Positions 36,599 to 47,763 of a stretch of DNA of 64,000 nt are shown in pieces. A program made the translations under genes and the position numbers. The DNA lies in NCBI GenBank assembly GCA_021432635.1, contig MU270061.1, positions 160,341 to 224,340 on the forward strand, read 5' to 3'. The first letter of the stretch is position 1, and the number at the start of each line of letters is the position of its first letter. Origin of the DNA: Thozetella sp. PMI_491. Its lineage: Eukaryota > Ascomycota > Sordariomycetes > Chaetosphaeriales > Chaetosphaeriaceae. Below the pieces are notes generated by a model that worked only from the letters and a program-made list of their open reading frames with translations, was not told where the DNA came from and searched no databases.

Positions 36599-38479
36599 CT
36601 ACACTAAAAGCACAAGATGGCCCGGCCGTCGAAAGCATGCTGCGAGGTCCCAGGTGGTAGAATCTATAGAGTCTCTGCTACACCACACGGCCTCCATGAT
36701 CTGCAACGCCTTTTTCAACGGTCCCAGGAGGCCCGGCGGCCGCAACCCCTCGACCACGCCCCGCAGGAGCGGCTCCTGGGCCGGAGCTGCGAGGCAGCCT
36801 GCGACACAGAAAGGCCATGCGATAGTTCGAAGCGCCGCCCAAGACAGCGTGCGTTGCATGAGCAGCTCCACGATACATGCTACGTGGTGGCGCACCTCAG
36901 AGCTGGTGGGCTGCCACCCCGAGATGACTACCGAGAGGTAGAGGGCGGCCGCGTGGGCCCAAATGCGGGTGACGAGCAAACTCTGAGCCGTCAGCATCGA
37001 TGCTTGGCCATTACAAGGCGTAAAGATGTCCCAGGGGCTGTTGGCGTCCGCCGAAATCCCGGACGGCGCGAGCTCAGCGCGGGTCAGGCTCGCCGCCAGC
37101 GTACTCTTGATGGCCGTGGCGCGCAGTACCAGTTCCATCATGTCGAGGTCTCCAGCCGCCTTCTGACGCTTCTTCCACGCATCAAGCACCGAGATCTTGG
37201 CAACCGCGATTATGGCCCAGTTCTGGCAGCCCACGATGCCCCCGAGGCGGATATGCGTCTCCTCGTCCTTCTCCGCGGGCCATTGGCCGTTTCCCAGGAT
37301 GCTTTCATGATACGGATGCAGCTTGGGTTCCTCCCCAAGCGCGGTACTGGCGACGATATCGTCCACGAGAAGCAGTGCCGAAAAGAAGCGGAACGCCATC
37401 TGGTCCGAACTCGGGGCCGCAAAAGTTGGAAACTTTGTCGGCCAGGATGAGTCGTAGCCACGCAGTTGCTGCATAATCAACGCGAACTTGGACGCCCTTC
37501 CAGTCGGGTCACGGGCCACCGCTCCTGCACACTCCAAGGCTTGCTGGAAGAGTTCAACGGAAGCTTTGAGGTGTGCCTGGCAATTCTCGAAGCTCCAGAC
37601 GGCTGTCTCAAAGCGTTGCAATAGCAGGATGCAGCCCATGATCTGCACGGCCCTCCGCAGATGCTCCGATACGCCCTCTGCCGTTATACACCGTAGCTCT
37701 TCCTGCAGGAGGCCGAACGTGCCATGTATCTCATCCAGCAGCTTCTCCCAAGCGATCTGCTTGCACCTCTCGCGCGCAGATTCCTGCTTGGCCTCGAGGG
37801 CAAGCGAGAAGAAGTAGGAGCTCAGACTGAGTGTGGTCTGCTCCATCGCCTGGCTATCCGTGATAAAGTCGACCACCCAGGCCCGTCCACGATCCAGCAT
37901 GGAAGGCTGATAGAAGGGGAACAGGAAAGGAAAATAGAAATCGAGATAGCAGACAACCAGGCCTCGGTCGAGGCCTGCCCGATCCGGCGCGTGGTGCAGA
38001 TCCTTACCTAGGAAAGGAGGATCCTGAGAAGAAGGCGACGGCGTCATAGAAGACTTGCCCGGGAAGCGCTGAGAGGGAGGGTGTGAATCCCCGTGACCCT
38101 GACTCGGAGAACTTTCTAGAGTATGTGGTGGGTCGGCCGACATATCACCCGTATGGAAGGTTATTGGGACGGTTTCCGGCAGACTGGACGATGCTATATC
38201 CGGCACGGTCTCATCTATGGCTTTCGCATATGCGAGGCTGCGGCGATATGGCGCCTTGTCTCTCACCTCCTGCTTGAGCTGCTCCGCCATCTCCTGCTGT
38301 CTCTTGCCTCCGTCCACCCAGTCCGGCTTCTCCAGGCTGTAGTGGCAGGTGATGAGCAGTGCAGAACACACATGGCACATGGGCGCATGCCTGTCGCACT
38401 TCTTTCGTCTTAGGCGGCATGTCCAACAGCCTTCTGCATTTCTCGTGGCGCCATCATTACTCATAGCACTGTCCTCCAT
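36599..38479 (-). CDS. Zn(II)2Cys6 transcription factor
   Basis: Single exon, 626 residues. N-terminal zinc cluster C-X2-C-X6-C-X6-C-X2-C-X6-C (GCWTCRLRRKKCDRHAPMCHVCSALLITC), about residues 18-45. This spacing is typical of the PF11951 (Fungal_trans_2) class, and the long helical region from about residue 170 (CYLDFYFPFLFPFYQP ...) fits that domain. GC-rich like the amidohydrolase/SDR pair, convergent with the SDR, so it probably controls that pair. The start at 38479 is the first Met; a second Met five codons on is possible. Confidence 0.9.
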   Translation of the reverse strand: MEDSAMSNDGATRNAEGCWTCRLRRKKCDRHAPMCHVCSALLITCHYSLEKPDWVDGGKRQQEMAEQLKQEVRDKAPYRRSLAYAKAIDETVPDIASSSLPETVPITFHTGDMSADPPHTLESSPSQGHGDSHPPSQRFPGKSSMTPSPSSQDPPFLGKDLHHAPDRAGLDRGLVVCYLDFYFPFLFPFYQPSMLDRGRAWVVDFITDSQAMEQTTLSLSSYFFSLALEAKQESARERCKQIAWEKLLDEIHGTFGLLQEELRCITAEGVSEHLRRAVQIMGCILLLQRFETAVWSFENCQAHLKASVELFQQALECAGAVARDPTGRASKFALIMQQLRGYDSSWPTKFPTFAAPSSDQMAFRFFSALLLVDDIVASTALGEEPKLHPYHESILGNGQWPAEKDEETHIRLGGIVGCQNWAIIAVAKISVLDAWKKRQKAAGDLDMMELVLRATAIKSTLAASLTRAELAPSGISADANSPWDIFTPCNGQASMLTAQSLLVTRIWAHAAALYLSVVISGWQPTSSEVRHHVACIVELLMQRTLSWAALRTIAWPFCVAGCLAAPAQEPLLRGVVEGLRPPGLLGPLKKALQIMEAVWCSRDSIDSTTWDLAACFRRPGHLVLLV

Positions 38480-41120
38480 GTCGATAGAGCCAGCGAAGTG
38501 AAGACAAAGAGATGTATTTGACGGGACGAGGCTTTTCGAATCACGTACTGTCCTGGGAAATGCACCGATGCAAACTGCCGCGGCACCAGGTGTGCCAGCA
38601 GCGCGGGAGATCCCTCGGATGCTATGGGACGAGGAAGCTTCGGTATGTCGGGTAGTTACGCATTTAGTCTAGGTTCCTTGCATATTAGTAATTCTTGGAC
38701 CCACGCCGCGCGGGCCCCGCTTTTCTATACATTCCACTAGAGCTATTCCCAAAAAGGCGTTGGCTTGAAAAGTTTAGGACAGTATTAGTTCTTAGTACAG
38801 CTTGCTCATCGGCTGTGGCAGAATATTGGCAACGGATAGTTATGACCTGACTTTTGCTTTAAATCCGGAGTCCGAGACTGGTTCGGAATTGCTATAATTA
38901 GATTGGCACACTCGTGCCGATGGGCGGGGCTATCCACATGGCTGCTGTCGAGGCCTTGGACCGCACGGTGAGAGGCGGCCTGTGGAGCGGCTGTGGCAGT
39001 CGCGACATGCCCGGAGTGTCTCTAAAAACGTTGGTATCTAATACGCTAAGCATACGACTAACAAGGTCGCTAGTGAGATGGATACCGGGAGAAATCTTAT
39101 GCATAATAATGCAGTAAGGAATTCTTCGACCCATGCATGCAACAGTGATGCGGGGAGATGCGAATGGTGAATGAGCTTTGTCAATTCAGGATATGGGTAC
39201 CACCGTCGCCGCGAAAACCAGGCAGCGCCTCAGAATTGCCTCCCAATAATAGCATAAGAACCGATCTCGAGCTCATGAGGGATGGATTCCTGCGGTAATG
39301 ATGGAGAGAATGAGTAGAGATTGAGTAGGGATTGAACGAAAGATATATCATCTGGGAAAGTGGATGAGCAGTCGGATAGATAGGAGAGATTAGATCTGGG
39401 AGAATGGAAAACGAGCAGAGAGCGTGGGGGAAGGCAACGCTGCTAGGCGAACCATTATTTGACTGGTGGCGTTGTGGCGAACCAAGCTCACGAACCCACA
39501 TACTGGATTTGGCCTCACATCTTCTATATCACGCGTGCTGTAGAAAATATAAACATCTCATAATGTACCATTCTCAAGTTAAGGATCATCGCTATCTTTG
39601 GACTTGGCAAACAGAGTAATGTATCTACGCAAGAGCATTCCGTTCATTCATAATACTGCAGACCATCGTGTCATTCATTACTCGAATCGCCCTAATCTAA
39701 TCCTTACGAAAGGGACTTGCTAATAGTCCCGATCTTCTGGGACATTCTCGCCTCCTGAGTCGCCTCTGCTGCACCAGCATGTGTGGTCATATACGGCAAC
39801 GCAGCCGAGCGATTTCCGTCCCCAAATGGTTCAGATATGAATCTATCGATACAGTACTTGCTTGTGTGCACCGAATCTTTGCCATTGGCATGGAAGCGAG
39901 AGCGGGTCTTGTTGGTAGAGAGTGGGGAGTGTCTTCGGATGAGAGCTGGTAAGCTGTGGCAGGCAATGTAGCGAACCCGGAGGTGGCTGTGAGCAGGGTT
40001 CTAGGCTTACTTCATGGAGTTTGATGCCATGTTAGCCCTTATCCGAAGATGATGCTGCTAGTATGGGTGGGTAGCGGCAATGAGCGATTGCTTCGTTGCG
40101 CATCAGGAGGCCTCGATTATTCGGCATCCGAGAACTAGGGAATCGGATGAGAACCTCCGAGCAACTGCGATGCCAGCATAAACCTTTTTATACTTTTAAG
40201 GGTGCATTGCGTTCATATCCAAGCGCAACCGTTTTCGGTCTAGATATCATGCGCGCTGTTGACCAGAACGCTCGCTGCGAGCAGCTACCTCCACCGAACT
40301 GGATATCACAAGGCCAATAAGGTAATAAGCCAGAAAATAAGTACAGGCCCTTGGGACATCTTCGCATAGCGAATCGCAGCGGCTTGGATGGTGTTCATGT
40401 AGGCTTCTTTGGGCGGGCTGGTCCATTCGATGCTTGGGCCGCTGCTTATTGGCAGCTGCATTCTAATAGCTCTCCTGGAATACTACCTACCTACATGCTG
40501 TGTGTGTGAGCTGGTTAGCGGCAACCCTTGATGTCGATGGAGTAGCTGTGCTGCACCGGAACATTTAACAACTGACAATGTATGCACCAAAGATGACATT
40601 GAACGATTCAACGACCCGTATCCCTCGGATCATCAATTGCCTATCCAAGATAAGGTATCTAGGTATGGGACAACACCCAATTCCTAATAGGTCTGGCGTC
40701 CGCGACGCTCGAGTTCACCTAATCCTAGCCGCCGCAACTCCCGCACTTAGAGTTAGGACACAGTGAGACTAGCACTTACCTCTTCATGGCATGGCATCCG
40801 CAAGAAAGCCATCTCATTTCACGCAAGCCATCGCGCCACTGAGCGCGGGCGTTATAGATCTCGGCTGGGTAGAACGGCGACCAGGCCGGGAAAACTCTCC
40901 CACGGCATGCGCGTATCATTCGCCGCTTTTCTTTCACCTGGGCCCCAGACATAGCCCACGTGCCCGTATACTTACGGGCCAGTCCAGCCGCTCGTAGCAA
41001 CGCCCCGATACTGCAATATCGAAGTAGGACATGTCCAGGGAAAAGTTGCACGCTCACACCCGGGTGTAATTCCATCAACGCTACTGGCGATTAAGGTCCG
41101 TTAGGAGCGTCACACGGGAT

Positions 41121-41483
41121 CTACAGCCACGAATAAAAGCTCGTGGAGGGAGCATCCGCCGCCTCATTCCAAGTATTGTTGTAGCTGTTGGGTTTCACAA
41201 GAGCGGAGGGATATCGGGGTAACGTTAGCTCTTCCGTACATGGTCGGGCACTGCTGATAAGAGCGCGTCGAAAGTGCAAATCTCGGGGCAGAATCTCCAA
41301 GACGCGGGAAGACTCTTGCGATTTCGCTTTCGCATAGGATGCATGCGACGTCCATATGCTCATTGTGAGGTAGGTGGCGCAGACGAGCAGAATCGAGAGC
41401 ACGAAGCTGCCCAGTTGCAATTCGTGTTTTGTTGAGCTCGTTGCCAGCGCACCCCCCCCTTCCGAGCTTGCAGAGGATAGCAT
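41121..41483 (-). CDS. Possible small single-pass membrane protein
   Basis: A 120-residue frame with one clear hydrophobic helix (about residues 25-45, LGSFVLSILLVCATYLTMSIW) followed by a basic, then mixed tail. This is the only frame in the 38.5-44.7 kb desert with a protein-like pattern. I recognise no family, and there is no supporting splice or neighbour evidence. It could equally be chance. Confidence 0.25.
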   Translation of the reverse strand: MLSSASSEGGGALATSSTKHELQLGSFVLSILLVCATYLTMSIWTSHASYAKAKSQESSRVLEILPRDLHFRRALISSARPCTEELTLPRYPSALVKPNSYNNTWNEAADAPSTSFYSWL

Positions 41484-42540
41484 CGCGTGCTCGACTGACA
41501 GCTAGATGAGATTGGCCCGCCTACCAGAGAGAGGGGATTCGATAACTGCCGTTATAATCGCTGACGAATGAAAAAAACCAAGGCTGGCGAAAGGGCGGCA
41601 TGAGTCTTCTGAACCCCGCGTACATTATTGTCGCTGACCGCAGCATGCAAGTTTGCCTCGTTGCAACGTCGGCCAGTGGAGGGCGTCGGGTGTGGGGAGG
41701 CCACTTGGGACTTTAGGCGGCAAGGCTCTCACGGTGTCGGAAACGAGGGATGGCAAGCCGGACGGTCCCCCGAGTCGGGTATGCCAGGGTATTCGTCAGT
41801 TAGCGGAGCGTTGTAGATACGAGGTAGGGATCTCGGAAAATCCAATATTCCATTGGGAGCGAGCGAGATCACGTGAGATTTCACATGACCGTTTCTTCGA
41901 GAAGGAGGATCGCGGACGGGGGGATGCAATTATTCTGGCATCCCTCGAGGGACAAGCTGAGGGAATAAACCAGGTATCTAAACCTGCCTCTGAGTTGATT
42001 AGCAAGACAATAGTACGGGATGAAATATGAGACGCGTAGGGGACGAGGAATAGAAAAGTTGGAGGAGGCATTGATGGCAGAACGTTACCTATTTATCTGC
42101 AGACAGCAACACCCCACCTCTGCCCAAGGTGAGTCGAAGTAAAGAGAAGATAAGAGTCGCAAGGTCATGGTCGCCGACGGCAGTAGAATATATAGCCAAC
42201 ACCACCGAGCTGTCGATCACGACTGGCGACAATGCAGGAGCGGGGTGGGACAGCACCCTTCCCGCAGTTTTGCTGCAGGTTTGATTGGCCGACCCTCCCT
42301 CTCGTGCGCTCCGAGATGCCACCCACATCTAGGGCCTGGAGTGGCTTTGCAGGTTGCGCATGGAAGAGCAGCAATTTCTCAGGTATTAGCTCCCTCCCAC
42401 ATACTTTGGCTGCCCTGCTCCTCTCGCCTCTCCGTCTCTTCCTGAGCCCGGGAGGAGAGGGGGCTTGTCGGGTGATGTGCTTCCTAACAAAACAACAAAA
42501 AGATCTTGCGACCATATACAAATAACTGCGCATGCCTTTG

Positions 42541-42612
42541 CGAGATATAAATTTACAGGAGCCTATTGTTGCTAACTGGCCGGTTATATAAAACCGCGGT
42601 GTTTTTATATCT
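42541..42612. repeat. Nested inverted repeats (hairpin)
   Basis: Outer arms gagatataaa (42541-42550) and tttatatctc (42603-42612) are perfect complements. An inner stem cggtt (42580-42584) pairs with aaccg (42591-42595). Could be a fold or only chance AT-rich symmetry. Confidence 0.4.
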
Positions 42613-43557
42613 CAAGCTACCTCTTGATTGCAATGAAACGCTTGTAGAGCTTGGAGCACTTCCAGCCATCTGACCATAGTCCCCGCCCCCCACTCCATGT
42701 TTCCTTCTCGTCTTTTTAGTAGCTATTCTTTCGATTTTTGGAAGGAATTAACCTCCCTTCTAAAAGTACAGCGGGCCTAACATGCTGTCACAAACTGGCG
42801 TATAGCAGTCCATGATTGCCGGAATCCTATAGGCGAGAAGAAGTGCAGCGAACAGATGATTGAAATCGGGCAGTATTAGGCTCCTCCCACAATAGCAAGA
42901 CAGAACAAGCATATGCTACGGGATATGTCGATGGACCTGACCATCCCCTAGGTCACGAGGCTATGGACATGCTAGATCGACCGTCTCAAACACGCATCAC
43001 GTCTATATCCAGTTGATAAATCATAATGAACTTTGGAACAATGGTGCAGCTGTCATCCCTGCATCCCTTCTCCTGCGCACACTACGCTGTGCATAGGAGT
43101 GTTGTACTATTTTGCATCTGGCTAGGATGAGTTGCCTTTGCACCGGCTTGCATCACCAATTTCTCGTTTTAGGCTTAGTTCGAGTAGGTTCGAACGGGAT
43201 TCTCATCGATTGTCAGACATTGAGCTGTAGATAATGCGCTGCAGGTAATGAGACCTTTTTTTGTGCAGCACGCCACACACCAACCTCTCCTCCACGACAC
43301 CCTAATTGAGGACAGGCTGCACAATACTGCAACACCGTCATGTACGCCGCACCAACATGGCAAGGAAAGATCTCGGGACCCCAAAATGAATGCAACATAA
43401 CGGTAGGACGTATCTAATCTTGTGCGTAGTCAACTTTACCGTTACAGGGTGGGATCGATGGTGTGATGGAGAGGGTGCACATCGGCTGTGCTAGCTCATT
43501 CGCCATTCTGCTGTGTGCTCGTGCGTTCTCCACCGATTACCAGCACCCGCTTTGATA

Positions 43558-43585
43558 CCCAAGGCTTTGTTAACAAAGCTTGGGG
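43558..43585. repeat. Near-perfect 28-bp palindrome
   Basis: Centred on GTTAAC. The inner 16 bases (gctttgttaacaaagc) are perfectly palindromic and the outer arms (cccaa / ttgggg side) continue with two mismatches. No gene nearby. Confidence 0.5.
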
Positions 43586-43896
43586 TCTTTTGCATTTGTA
43601 ACTGAGGAACACCAACATCTCGGCCTGGGGACGATCTATGCTCGACATGTGCAGTACATTGTGTGCAGCTGGAAAAGACGGCTTGTCCAGGATCAATTCA
43701 GATAACCGTACTAAGCAGTCTCTATTGTTTTAGCTTCCAGATCTGCCTGCTGACTCCCTGTTGCATGAATGGTCGAGCGACACCACTAAAGCACCTCTTG
43801 CCAGTTGTCATTCGCAGCTCATAGGCGCCATGGATTATCTCAGGGGCATTTATCCCGTCAACAGAATGTTTGCTGCCCAAACAGTGGATGTGCGAA

Positions 43897-43916
43897 TATA
43901 TATAACGTTATATATA
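43897..43916. repeat. Perfect 20-bp palindrome
   Basis: An AT-rich perfect palindrome centred on ACGT (tatatataacgttatatata), in non-coding DNA. Confidence 0.5.
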
Positions 43917-44746
43917 CGAATCAGGGACGTACTCCATGTTACCTTAGCTTGGCCAATATCATCGCCCGCATAACTTCACTTCCGAAGCTGACAAGTGTCA
44001 GTCAACAGAGCACAGCAGACAAGCCAATGCCATTTTGGGTAGAATTAATTTTTCATTTTTATTTTCATTGATTTGGAATGATGGAGGTAAATACCAGTAG
44101 TCGCTGCTCAGGAAAACTCGATGATTTACTGGGTCCCCCCCCCAAGAAGTACAGCGTAGATTTCGCTTGGCAATCCCAATTCGAGAAAATAAAACAGAGC
44201 CCTTGATGGCCCCTCCGGTGCGGCAGAGCTTCTAATCAGCGACTAGTTCAACTGCGACAGTTACCAGCCGTCTCTGAACGCCTGCCTAGAACCACCGACG
44301 TGTTGTATATTGTAGAGCATCCTTCGTGATTCATCTTGCTAATTCCAACCCCACAGCCAGCTATGCCTCGTTCTATTAGAGCGTCACGTGGATATGGATC
44401 TCCTACACATATATTACTTGACTAATTTACTAGGTACACATTACAATCTCACAGTTGGTGTGGGTCTTATCGCGTTTTAGCCCCTGTTTACTCTGGGACC
44501 TTATCTTGTCCTTATCTTCCCATGATCACAAACAATCGGGGAGACCTCATCTCACATTCATGCTGCCAGTCCCTTCACGCCCAGTCGCCGTTTCGTTACA
44601 CAGGTACCTACGCCATCCGCATCCACATCCTAGGACTGTCACTTCATCACACTGTATTTGAGGCACAGCCGATGCGACCTCCCGGACCCTGAAGTTACTG
44701 AGCTGCTGGTGCCGCTCACCGCAGCTTGCACCTTGAAGTGAGCACA

Positions 44747-47290
44747 ATGGGAGAAGAATCTACAGGGTCACGGTCCCCACCAAGCGGCAGAAATAAGCGG
44801 CCCAGAGTTTCTGAAGGAGATCGTAGGAGGACTATTAGGGCGTATGTCGATGCAATCAAGACCCAAGTAACTCTACTAACGCTCCAAAGGTGCGATTCAT
44901 GTCGAAAGCAGAAGGAAAGGTGCGAAGGAGGTGTTCCTTGTGGCAGGTGCATTCGTTTACGCCGTGCCTGCCGATTTCAAATGACTACTGCCTTAGTAGA
45001 TGACGACAACCAGAATAGGTAACGGCCTTCCTAGGATGATGCAGCCTTGAAACTGACTGAGGAAGCAGAGTACCACGACATGGCGAGGCAGGAAATGAAC
45101 GACTGAAAGTGATGGAGCAGATCCTCAGGCACTTTATAGGCGAAATTCCAAGCGACATCAAGGAACTGCGCAGAGTCGCCGACACTCTTGCTAGAGAACG
45201 TCCAAGACCGCCCGAATCAGTCGGCAATGAAGGGGCGTATGACTCGGACGACTCAGCAATGGCAGAAGAGTCTTTCACCTTAAAAGAAATCTCAGAAAAT
45301 GCTGCTCGTGAGTCCTGCTGTCTATCCTACGCTCATCCCATACCGATTGCTGATCCGAAGCAGATTATTCTGGGGAACTCTCGCATTGGAACTTTTCAAA
45401 ACGAGTTCAGCGTAAAATTAATAGCCTCGGAGCTGAGAGTGTAAGGCGGCCGACTTCCCTCTGCCTATTTTCCTGACAGTTGTATAGGGTCAGAATGAAC
45501 TGAGCGGCGAGAAAGAATACTATAGGGCCAAACACCTGCAGTCCTCCGGTCCGACTGTCCTCACAGTGGCAAGGTGGTTTCCTCCGCAGCCAATTGCCGA
45601 CTTTCTCGTTACCATCTTCTTCAAATATGGACAGACCAATTATTTTTACGTCGAAGAAAACTGGGCCAGAGAAAAACTTGAGAGCATATACCAGCAGTCG
45701 TCAAATGCATCAGGTGATGACTCTCCAGTATGGTGTGTCTTACTAATGGTTTTGGCGATTGGGACCCAATTCGTTGATCTAGACTCCGGCGGGAGTAATG
45801 TGCAACCATCCGATCTTGACGGCGACCAAGACACGGCGGTCGAGGACGACGTCGGAATTACGTTTTACAAACTAGCAGTCCAGCTTATCCCGGATGTGCT
45901 GGCCATAGCTTCTCTGGAGAGCGTCCAGGCGTTTCTGCTGCTTGGCGTATACACACTGCCGTTGGACACACCAGGTCTCTCTTACACTTACCTGGGAGTG
46001 GCGATCAAGATGGCCATCCAGAACGGCATGCATCGGAAATGCTCAGAAGTTTCCTTGGATGAGCACGCGCTGGAGGTGAGGAAACGAATTTGGTGGACCG
46101 TATACACTCTTGAAAAGTACGTCTCTGCCTATCTGCCGCTTGCCATTATTAACACTATCACTCAGGCGGATTTGTATTCTCCATGGAAGACCTTTATCGA
46201 TTTCCAGCTCGGATATAGATGTCGAGCTGCCCACTGACATGCCACACTTTCGACCTTCCAATTTCCAAAACTTTCGAGCAATAATCATGCTTACACCATA
46301 TCTAGAGGCTGTTGCCTCAGCAATGTGAGAAAATCTCTTTAAATAATGCTTTCGGCTGGCGGTCCGCAACTGACAAGGGACAGGCTACGACTTCGAAACT
46401 CGTCAAAGTTACTGCAAAGCAACTGTCTCGAGGAATTAGTGCGCCACAGCGAAAGCCTCAAGTTGTGGTGGGCTTCTCTGCCGTCAGACGTTTACTGCAA
46501 AGATTTAGAGCCACGCAAATGCATGTTCCGTGCAAACGTACACCTGAAACTCGCCTTTCTTCTCACCCAGGTGTTCATGGGCCGCCCATTCCTTTTCACC
46601 TACACCAAAGTCTCGTCACCGGGATCAACAAGGTCAACGACTTCTGTGGCACGATATACGCTTGCGTCGGACTGCATCCAAGCCGCACACCAAATCCTCG
46701 ACCTTTGTCAGCTTCTAAACGACCACGGCGGTATGGCCAGAGCGTCGTACATAGAGTTCAGTTCCTGTCGGGCCGCATTGCTCGTATTCCTCGCGCATAG
46801 CCTGAACGAAAATACGAAGCGTTTACGCAACTGTCTCACGAACGGGATGAAACTGATGCGTCTCATGACCAGAGGAATTGACTCGGCGAAGTCCGAATTC
46901 TCAATAATCGAGTTACTCGAAAGAGCCATATCTCGCTTGAACGCCCAGCCAGAGTCCCAGGCAAGGGATCTCAGCCAACAACAGTCGGGGTATGAGCAAT
47001 TCAAGAATTGGGCGCAGCTGTGGAAGCAACACTCTCCCCAGGCCGAAACAGATCCCGTCGAAACAACACAGCAGCCTTCAGAAACGCCAGGCACCTCCGA
47101 AGTTCCTGGCTTTGTCTGGCCACCAGCAGCAACAAACATGACGAGTTTTGCGCTTGAGCCATTCTTTGCTTATTCACATCCAATGGGGGAGGACGATGTC
47201 CGCCAACCCGCGAAACAGACCCCCCATCCAAATCTGAATCTGAATTTCGAGGACTGGGAGCCAGGCTGGATGGAGTATCCAATGTCTTGA
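44747..47290 (+). CDS. Zn(II)2Cys6 transcription factor with fungal_trans domain
   Basis: Six exons: 44747-44841, 44890-45018, 45069-45438, 45488-46116, 46166-46324 and 46384-47290. They give 762 residues. The zinc cluster CDSCRKQKERCEGGVPCGRCIRLRRAC (C-X2-C-X6-C-X5-C-X2-C-X6-C) starts exactly at the first splice join. A linker with GNERLKVMEQILRHF helix follows. The PF04082 domain shows QAFLLLGVYTLP, RKRIWWTVYTLEK and, after a join, ICILHGRPLSISSSDIDVELP. The C-terminus is acidic and aromatic (LNFEDWEPGWMEYP), a possible activation region. Introns are 48-59 bp. The last one has two usable acceptors five bases apart; CAG at 46383 was preferred by branch-site distance. It is convergent with the Dal5-type permease and may regulate it. 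Confidence 0.88.
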
Positions 47291-47763
47291 TGATGACCCA
47301 GGGACTCGAAAGTCGAACTTAAAGGAAAAGCCCTCTGCAATTCTCGCAATCTTTTCATTAGAATCCCTAGAAGAAAACAGAAGCAGAATTTAATGCCGGT
47401 GCTTGAAGCGACGTCAATGGCTTCAATGAAACATTGCTAGCTGCATATTCTAGTATATTCTGGTAAGCGTCCTTGCTGGTCGGTAGGGGAACATGACTTG
47501 CACGATGAATGAATGAAGCAAGCTTGCACTCAACTGAGCAACTCTCGGATAAAAGAGGTAAAAATGGATGTCTTATAATCTATGTTCATACTTGGCCATA
47601 AATATTTGGACCAAGACTATGATTATACGAAAAATTGCAAACGAGTCTCCTTACATATAAGCAGATTAAGCTCTCAAGGCAGAGTCATATTGAAGATGTT
47701 GACCCATTGCATAGGATTAGGAGCCCGGCCAAGTAGTGCGTAAGGTCAGTGACACTTTGCCAT
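47291..47763. other. Intergenic, convergent 3' flanks
   Basis: 473 bp, AT-rich, between a plus-strand and a minus-strand stop. Nothing seen. Confidence 0.4.

Larger units (their letters stand above)
38480..44746. other. Gene desert of 6.3 kb
   Basis: No multi-exon gene with a known domain could be built here on either strand. Small frames exist, the best being a 120-residue minus frame at 41121-41483 (listed separately). Several palindromes occur between 42.5 and 44 kb. I see no transposase, reverse transcriptase or LTR-like ends. It separates the PKS-side genes from the right-hand accessory block. Confidence 0.5.

Noticed and set aside
39181-39501. 106-residue minus frame in the gene desert
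   Set aside because: Low-complexity composition, no domain or conserved motif.
43180-43205. ggttcgaacgg resembling a tRNA B box
   Set aside because: No matching A box or cloverleaf stems around it.
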